The notes under the pieces are model-generated. The model searched no databases. It was not told where the DNA came from and was given only the letters and a program-made list of their open reading frames with translations. Below are positions 59,455 to 64,000 of a DNA stretch of 64,000 nucleotides, piece after piece. This DNA comes from Bog-473 sp963754445 (GTDB lineage: Bacteria; Actinomycetota; Acidimicrobiia; Acidimicrobiales; RAAP-2). Position numbers and translations under genes: made by a program. The DNA lies in contig CAVWFT010000002.1 of NCBI GenBank assembly GCA_963754445.1, forward strand, positions 1,178,001-1,242,000, given 5' to 3'. Each line of letters opens with the position of its first letter. Position 1 is the stretch's first letter.

Positions 59455-60393
59455 CTACTTCAGTGCGACGGGATTCAGGGGGGAGCCCAGACCCGCAGTG
59501 AGCGGCAGCGGGGTGGCATCGAGCAGGAAGGTGTAGCGACCGTCGGCGGCACAGTCGGCGGCCAGTGCATCGAGCACCCAGTTCTGACCCTGGGTCAGAC
59601 CCATCTCCACCAGGTGCAAGAGATGCACCGGGAGATAGGCCTCGTCGTATTGGCTCGGGTACACCTCGAACACGAGCGTGTCGGTGGCCACCGCGGCCAC
59701 GTCGTGGCGGTGGAACCACTCCGCCGTTTCGATGGTCAGCCCCGGCGAGGGCCAGGTGTAGGCCACGAGGTCGCGCCGCTCCGGAGCCAGATGCACCATC
59801 TGCCCGGTCCGTACCAGCACGATGTCACCCGGCTCGATCGCCAGCCCGGCCAGATCGCTGGCCGCGTCGAGGTCCCTCGGCATGATGGCGTAGCCGGGCT
59901 CGAGCACGTCGCGCCCGAGGGCCCGGGCGACGTCGAGCAGCACGCCGCGACTGACCACCGTCCCGGCGCGGTCGATGCCACAGCGGGCGGCCCCCGTGCC
60001 GGAGACGGTCGTGGCCGGGTAGCCGTTGTAGATCACGCCGCCGTAGCTGCTGTGGGCCAGGCCGTCCCAGTGGGTGGCGCACTGGGTGGCCAGGGTGAGG
60101 ACGTCCTCGCTGAAGCACACCCAGTCCGGTTGGTCGGCGTTGACCGGCTGGTTCACCTGGACCATGGTCCGGGTCGGGTTGACTCGCCCCTCGATGAAGC
60201 CCAGCTGGATGCCCTCGGACTCCGAAAGGGGCAGACCCAGGGCAAAGGGCCGGCCCGAGACGACCGCCGCCGCTCCCCGGCGCCGGGCCGCGTCGTCGAT
60301 CAGGTTGAGGGTGCCGATCTCGTCCTCGGGTCCCCAGCGCCCCCAATTGCGCACCCGGGCGGCCACCTCGGTGAACGCGTCGGGGACAGGCAC
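59455..60393 (-). CDS. Cyclase-family hydrolase (kynurenine formamidase-like fold)
   Basis: 312 residues. PF04199-type metal hydrolase: the usual H.GTH.D motif appears as CATHWDGLAH (about 106-115), with an upstream NLIDDAARRRGAAAV. C-terminal strand VATDTLVFEVYP and HLLHLVEMG complete the site. Members hydrolyse cyclic amides or N-formylkynurenine; this branch (about 310 residues) is uncharacterised. GTG 60393 is supported by TAGTCT 6 bases upstream. Confidence 0.82.
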   Translation of the reverse strand: MPVPDAFTEVAARVRNWGRWGPEDEIGTLNLIDDAARRRGAAAVVSGRPFALGLPLSESEGIQLGFIEGRVNPTRTMVQVNQPVNADQPDWVCFSEDVLTLATQCATHWDGLAHSSYGGVIYNGYPATTVSGTGAARCGIDRAGTVVSRGVLLDVARALGRDVLEPGYAIMPRDLDAASDLAGLAIEPGDIVLVRTGQMVHLAPERRDLVAYTWPSPGLTIETAEWFHRHDVAAVATDTLVFEVYPSQYDEAYLPVHLLHLVEMGLTQGQNWVLDALAADCAADGRYTFLLDATPLPLTAGLGSPLNPVALK

Positions 60394-60399
60394 GCGCGC

Positions 60400-60405
60400 A
60401 GACTA
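60400..60405 (-). promoter_or_regulatory. -10 element (TAGTCT), leaderless
   Basis: Ends 6 bases before the GTG at 60393 on the minus strand. Confidence 0.45.
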
Positions 60406-60427
60406 CCGCCGCTCCTCGCCGGCTCGG

Positions 60428-60456
60428 TTGTCCCTTACTCTGAGGGGGGCGATACT
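60428..60456 (+). promoter_or_regulatory. Promoter of the alcohol dehydrogenase gene: TTGTCC - 17 bp - GATACT
   Basis: -35 TTGTCC (60428-60433), -10 GATACT (60451-60456), leader of about 40 bases with AGGGAGGG before ATG 60503. Confidence 0.45.
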
Positions 60457-60502
60457 GGCCCGTGTCAGAGCTATCGCGGAAGCCTCAGGGAGGGACGCAG
60501 AC

Positions 60503-61657
60503 ATGACGACGGTGCGTGCAGCGGTGTGCACGGGGCTCAACGAGCCCTGGAAGACCGAAGAGATCGAGATCGACCCCCCGGGCAACCGTGAGGTCCGGGT
60601 GAAGATGGTCTGGTCGGGTATGTGCCACTCCGACGAGCACCTGCGCACTGGTGACATCAGTCAGACACCCGAGGTGCTCGAGCTGATGGGCGTGAAGTCC
60701 ATGTTCCCGGTCGTCGGTGGTCACGAGGGCTCTGGCATCGTCACCGAGGTGGGGACCAACGTGACCCAGGTGGCCGAGGGCGACCACGTCGCCGTCTCCT
60801 TCATCCCGTCGTGCGGCACCTGCCACTGGTGCTCGTCGGGTCGGCAGAACATGTGCGACCTGGGAATGATGACCCTCGCCGGGGGCATGATCAGTGACGG
60901 CACCTACCGCTATCACCTGGCCGGAGAGAACCTCAATCGCATGGCCCAGTTGGGCACCTTCGCCGACGAGATGGTCGTCCACGAGAACTCGCTGGTGCGA
61001 CTCAACCCGTGGGACAACATGAAGGCGGCCGCGCTGATCAGCTGTGGCATCTCGACCGGTTTCGGATCTGCCGTCGACCGGGCCAAGGTGAAGCCGGGCG
61101 AGACGGTCGTGGTCGTCGGTATCGGCGGCGTCGGCTCGGGTGCCGTGCAGGGTGCGCGCATCGCCGGGGCCCGGCACATCATCGCCGTCGATCCCGTGCC
61201 CTTCAAGCTCGACAAGGCCAAGGAGGTCGGGGCCACCCACGGCGCGGCGTCTCTGCTCGACGCCCAGATGATGCTGCCCGAGCTGACCATGGGTCGCAAC
61301 GCGGACGTGGTCATCCTGACGCCCAGCGTGCTCAAGGGCGACCTCATCGCCGACGCCTGCGCGTTGGGTTCGAAAGACGCGCGGATCGTCGTTACGGCCA
61401 TCGCCCCGTTCGATCAGATGGACGTCAAGCTCAACCTGTTCAACCTGGCCATGTTCAACCAGGCGTTGCTCGGCACCGTGTTCGGGTCGCAGAGCCCGCG
61501 GGTGCAGGTGCCCAACCTGCTCAACCTGTTCGAGGCCGGCCAGCTCAAGATCGACGAGATCATCACGCAGGAGTACTCGCTCGACCAGGTCCAGCAGGGC
61601 TACGAGGACCAGGGAGCGGGCACGATCGTCCGCGGCGTGGTCAAGTTCGAGGACTGA
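60503..61657 (+). CDS. NDMA-dependent (mycofactocin-type) zinc alcohol dehydrogenase
   Basis: 384 residues. Medium-chain zinc dehydrogenase: catalytic Zn site CHSDEHL (about 41-47) and GHEGSG, structural Zn site CGTCHWCSSGRQNMC, Rossmann loop GIGGVGSGAVQGA and the NAD-specific Asp in AVDPVPFKL. The start EPWKTEEIEIDPP and the whole layout match the Rxyl_3153-like group, whose tightly bound NAD is thought to be re-oxidised through mycofactocin. That fits MftD just downstream (convergent) and a probable MftF at the right edge. Substrate: some alcohol, not identified. Confidence 0.9.
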   Translation: MTTVRAAVCTGLNEPWKTEEIEIDPPGNREVRVKMVWSGMCHSDEHLRTGDISQTPEVLELMGVKSMFPVVGGHEGSGIVTEVGTNVTQVAEGDHVAVSFIPSCGTCHWCSSGRQNMCDLGMMTLAGGMISDGTYRYHLAGENLNRMAQLGTFADEMVVHENSLVRLNPWDNMKAAALISCGISTGFGSAVDRAKVKPGETVVVVGIGGVGSGAVQGARIAGARHIIAVDPVPFKLDKAKEVGATHGAASLLDAQMMLPELTMGRNADVVILTPSVLKGDLIADACALGSKDARIVVTAIAPFDQMDVKLNLFNLAMFNQALLGTVFGSQSPRVQVPNLLNLFEAGQLKIDEIITQEYSLDQVQQGYEDQGAGTIVRGVVKFED

Positions 61658-61681
61658 GCGCGGCCGGGCGCCCTCGGCGCG

Positions 61682-62854
61682 TCAGGCGCCCAGCGTCCGG
61701 GTGAAACCGTCGGGGATGACCAGATCGGACGGCCCCAGGTCCTGGGCCGAGGCGTGACCGAGTCCGAGCAGGGCTGACTCGAAACCGCTGCGCAGCAGGT
61801 CCAGCACGTTCTCCACGCCAACCTGCCCGTTGGCGGCCAGGCCCCAGAGGTAGGCGCGCCCGACCATGACGGCCCGGGCCCCGAGGGCCACGGCCTTGAC
61901 GGCGTCGCCGCCCCGGCGGACGCCGCCGTCGAGGAGTACCTCGACCTGGTCCCCGACGGCGTCCGCGATGGCCGGCAGGAGGCGGATCGTGGCCGGCGTG
62001 CCGTCGAGGTTGTTGCCACCGTGGTTCGACACCGAAATGGCGCTGACGCCGGCGTCGACGGCGCGCCTGGCATCGTCCAGCCTCGACACCCCCTTCAGCA
62101 TGAACGGCCCACCCCATTGCTCGCGCAGCCAGGCCACGTCATCCCAACTGGGCGGTGGTGTCTGCATCCACTCGCCGTAGGCCCCGAAGAAGGTCGGCGC
62201 CTGCTCACCCTTGGGCACCATGTTGGGAGTCGTCAGATCCGGGGTCTGCCCGGTCTTGGCGAAGGACCAGAGCCAGGACGGGTGGGCGAGGACTTCGGGC
62301 GCGAAGCGCAGCATCGTGCGCAGGTCCATCGTCTCGGGGATGGTCGGACTGCCCCAGTCGCGCCCGTGCGAGAACGACCAGTCGAGGGTGGCGATGAGGC
62401 CGACGGCGCCGGCGGCCCGGGCCCGTTCGATCCGGGCCTGGATCTGCTCACGCGAGCCGATCCAGTAGATCTGGAAGAAGGTCTGCGGGTTGGCGGCCAC
62501 GACGTCCTCGATGGGCATGCTGGCGAACGAGCTCAAGCCCATGGCCGTCCCGCGGGCGGCCGCCGCACGGGCCACCGCCACCTCCCCTTCGGGGTGCACG
62601 GCCTGGACGCCGGTCGGCGAGATCATCACCGGGAACGAGATCTCCTGACCCATGACCTTGGTCGTGAGGTCCCGGGTCGCCGGCTGCCCGGCGACGTGCG
62701 GCGCGAACCCGAGCTCGCCGAACGCCGTGACGTTGTCCTCGAGCGTGGTGCCACGCTCGGAGCCGGCGATCAGGGCGCCGTACACCGACTTGGGGAGCCG
62801 TTTCTTGGCCCGGCGTTGCGCCTCGGCGACCGTCTCGAACCACTCGTTTGCCAT
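61682..62854 (-). CDS. mftD: Pre-mycofactocin synthase MftD (FMN-dependent)
   Basis: 390 residues. Alpha-hydroxy-acid-oxidase fold TIM barrel with FMN; active-site His in SVSNHGGNNLDGTPA and phosphate site DGGVRRGGDAVKAVALGARAVMVGRAYLWGLAA. The sequence matches the mycobacterial MftD (LldD1/Rv0694) group nearly end to end from WFETVAEAQRRAKKRLPKSVYG. MftD oxidatively deaminates the cyclised peptide intermediate AHDP to give the redox-active core of mycofactocin. AGAGAGG precedes the ATG. In most genomes mftD sits between mftC and mftE; here it stands alone on its strand. Confidence 0.9.
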   Translation of the reverse strand: MANEWFETVAEAQRRAKKRLPKSVYGALIAGSERGTTLEDNVTAFGELGFAPHVAGQPATRDLTTKVMGQEISFPVMISPTGVQAVHPEGEVAVARAAAARGTAMGLSSFASMPIEDVVAANPQTFFQIYWIGSREQIQARIERARAAGAVGLIATLDWSFSHGRDWGSPTIPETMDLRTMLRFAPEVLAHPSWLWSFAKTGQTPDLTTPNMVPKGEQAPTFFGAYGEWMQTPPPSWDDVAWLREQWGGPFMLKGVSRLDDARRAVDAGVSAISVSNHGGNNLDGTPATIRLLPAIADAVGDQVEVLLDGGVRRGGDAVKAVALGARAVMVGRAYLWGLAANGQVGVENVLDLLRSGFESALLGLGHASAQDLGPSDLVIPDGFTRTLGA

Positions 62855-62934
62855 GCCGACCTCTCTGCTGCTGCGGGACAGAACCCGCGACCGAGAGACT
62901 TTAGGCGCCCGCGGCGAGCCCGGAGCCCGGCCGG

Positions 62935-62940
62935 TATGGT
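62935..62940 (+). promoter_or_regulatory. -10 element (TATGGT), leaderless
   Basis: Ends 6 bases before the ATG at 62947. Confidence 0.45.
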
Positions 62941-62946
62941 CGGCCC

Positions 62947-63774
62947 ATGACCAGCCCGGACGAGGGACTGCCCTCCCTTTCGGAGCAAGAGAAAGCAGCT
63001 CGGGCCTCGAGCTTCGGCTCCGCGGCGGGCCACTACGAGCGTTACCGGCCCGGACCGCCGCCGGCCGCCGTGGACTGGCTGCTTCCGAGCCGCGTCCATC
63101 GGGTGGTGGACCTCGGGGCCGGGACCGGGGGCCTGACCCGCCGGCTCGTCGGCCGGGCGGAGGAGGTGGTGGCGGTCGAACCCGATGACCGCATGCGCGA
63201 GGTGCTCACTCAGGCGGTGCCCGGGGCGCGCCCGGTGCAGGGGAAGGGCGAGTCGATCCCCCTCGACGACGGGAGCGCCGACGCGGTGTTCGCGTCGTCG
63301 TCCTGGCACTGGATGGAGCTCGTCCCCACTTTGCGAGAGGTGGGCCGCGTCCTGGTGCCGGGCGGGGTGCTCGGTGTGATGTGGAGTGGCCCCGACCGCG
63401 ACGCCCCTTTCATGCAGCAGGCTCAGGCACTGCTCGCGGGCGATGGCCCGTCGCCCGTCGGTGAGCACCAGGCGGAACTGGCGTCCGCGGTGAACGATCC
63501 CTATGGACAGGACCAGGTGCTCGAGATCCCGCCCGCCGTGCCCTTCGAGCAGCCGGAACGGCACGCGTTCACCTGGGACGTGGCCCTGACCGCCGACGAT
63601 CTGGTCGGTCTGCTCGGCACCTTCAGCTGGGTCATCCTGATGCAGGACGAGGCGCGTGCACACCTCTTCGAGACGGCGCGTCGCGTCCTGCGCGACGCGC
63701 TCGGGGTCGAGGGCGATGTGACGGTCGACGTGGGCTACCGCTGTGAGGTGTGGCGGGCCCGTCGACACGGCTGA
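62947..63774 (+). CDS. Class I SAM-dependent methyltransferase
   Basis: 275 residues. Motif I VVDLGAGTGGLTRRL (about 53-67), acidic loop VVAVEPDDRM (about 74-83), motif III region LVPGGVLGVMW. The start FGSAAGHYERYRPGPPP resembles the first gene at 283 and other small-molecule methyltransferases. It lies between mftD and the probable mftF, on the opposite strand; whether it modifies mycofactocin is unknown (a SAM methyltransferase, MftM, is known in some mycofactocin loci, but I cannot assign this one to it). Confidence 0.83.
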   Translation: MTSPDEGLPSLSEQEKAARASSFGSAAGHYERYRPGPPPAAVDWLLPSRVHRVVDLGAGTGGLTRRLVGRAEEVVAVEPDDRMREVLTQAVPGARPVQGKGESIPLDDGSADAVFASSSWHWMELVPTLREVGRVLVPGGVLGVMWSGPDRDAPFMQQAQALLAGDGPSPVGEHQAELASAVNDPYGQDQVLEIPPAVPFEQPERHAFTWDVALTADDLVGLLGTFSWVILMQDEARAHLFETARRVLRDALGVEGDVTVDVGYRCEVWRARRHG

Positions 63775-63803
63775 GACCGCGCGCTCGAGCCGGGGCATGT
63801 GCC

Positions 63804-64000
63804 TCAGGTCTCGTCGCCTCCCCATGTCGGTCCGAGGTCGCGCTCGAGAGTCGAAGACGACCACGTGCGTGACCGCCAGGCCAGCTTGGGCACCAGCGGC
63901 ACGATGGTCCGGGCGCGCAGGCAACCCACCCAGACGCCGGCGCCGTAGGCGAGGTCGTCCGCCAGGTGGAGCCCGAGGTAGCGCGCCGGGTCCAAGGTCC
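63804..64000 (-). CDS. mftF: C-terminal fragment of a probable mycofactocin glycosyltransferase MftF (runs off the right edge)
   Basis: The last 65 codons of a minus-strand gene; the frame is open to the window end. It reads LDPARYLGLHLADDLAYGAGVW and VGCLRARTIVPLVPKLAW. I recall this LADDLAYGAGVW...CLR pattern from the C-terminus of MftF, which adds glucose units to mycofactocin. The location next to mftD and the NDMA-type dehydrogenase supports it. Only the tail is seen, so the call is tentative. Confidence 0.5.
   Translation of the reverse strand, partial: TLDPARYLGLHLADDLAYGAGVWVGCLRARTIVPLVPKLAWRSRTWSSSTLERDLGPTWGGDET

Noticed and set aside
1..64000. CRISPR arrays, insertion sequences, prophage, toxin-antitoxin pairs, riboswitches
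   Set aside because: I looked for direct repeats at regular spacing, transposase motifs, att-like repeats and paired small genes, and saw none that I could support.

Overview
The window reads as a chromosomal segment of a high-GC actinobacterium. GC-rich codon use, frequent GTG/TTG starts, a three-helix QcrA with a diheme QcrC, CtaF (oxidase subunit IV), HelD, a KstR-like TetR regulator and mycofactocin-type genes all point to Actinomycetota. I would guess the class Acidimicrobiia, but that is inference. I saw no mobile element, CRISPR array, rRNA or tRNA. No stretch over about 300 bases lacks a gene.

Layout. 1-1129: the tip of a lipoprotein gene and a methyltransferase. 1176-2714: a geranylgeranyl-reductase-type flavoprotein with a Lys/Ala-rich tail, divergent from a complete 14-gene NADH dehydrogenase (complex I) operon, nuoA-N, at 2805-18923. 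Most of its genes are coupled by ATGA/GTGA overlaps; nuoG carries one frame break. 19045-20119: a Thr/Pro-rich anchored protein, then the end of a minus-strand operon. That operon (23396 down to 19682) encodes a large MprF/DUF2156 membrane protein with a frame break, a 46-residue Cys-rich mini-protein and a split-barrel flavin protein. 23497-23994: a HAD phosphatase. 29151 down to 23985: YbjQ, hemE, hemH, hemY and an Lnt-like protein, every junction overlapping or nearly so. 29265-31607: HelD.

31695-35819 holds ctaE-qcrC-qcrA-qcrB (cytochrome oxidase subunit III and complex III), followed by a coupled SCO6745-type gene. 36693-38397 has two SDR genes on the minus strand; the second has an in-frame amber codon and is preceded by a small leaderless uORF. 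38510-42230 is a signalling and regulatory patch: a class III cyclase-YHS fusion, a hydrolase-cyclase fusion, an ArsR-SRPBCC regulator with an operator inside its own promoter, and a VOC protein. 42194-43441 is an MFS exporter. 46557 down to 43477 holds ctaC-ctaD-ctaF, the rest of cytochrome oxidase. With nuo and qcr, the window therefore encodes nearly all of the aerobic electron transport chain.

46631-58658 is general metabolism and membrane genes: an MBL hydrolase, TatA, a CopD-like protein, enoyl-CoA hydratase, a VC0807-like protein, a GH1 glycosidase, DedA, an alpha/beta hydrolase, a D-aminoacylase-type amidohydrolase and an ABC exporter, ending in a KstR-like TetR. 58720-64000 has a second TetR, a cyclase-family hydrolase, an NDMA-dependent alcohol dehydrogenase, MftD, a methyltransferase and the end of a probable MftF. 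It looks like the edge of a mycofactocin locus.

The most general pattern I found is regulatory. At least a dozen transcription-unit starts have a TANNNT hexamer exactly 6-8 bases before the start codon, the signature of leaderless mRNAs. This fixes several otherwise doubtful starts and reveals the uORF at 38341-38397. Other points worth checking are the 12-residue odd-codon insert in CtaD, the Cys-rich mini-protein, the degenerate phosphoesterase-MprF fusion, the Lnt-like protein without its cysteine, and the cyclase-YHS fusion.
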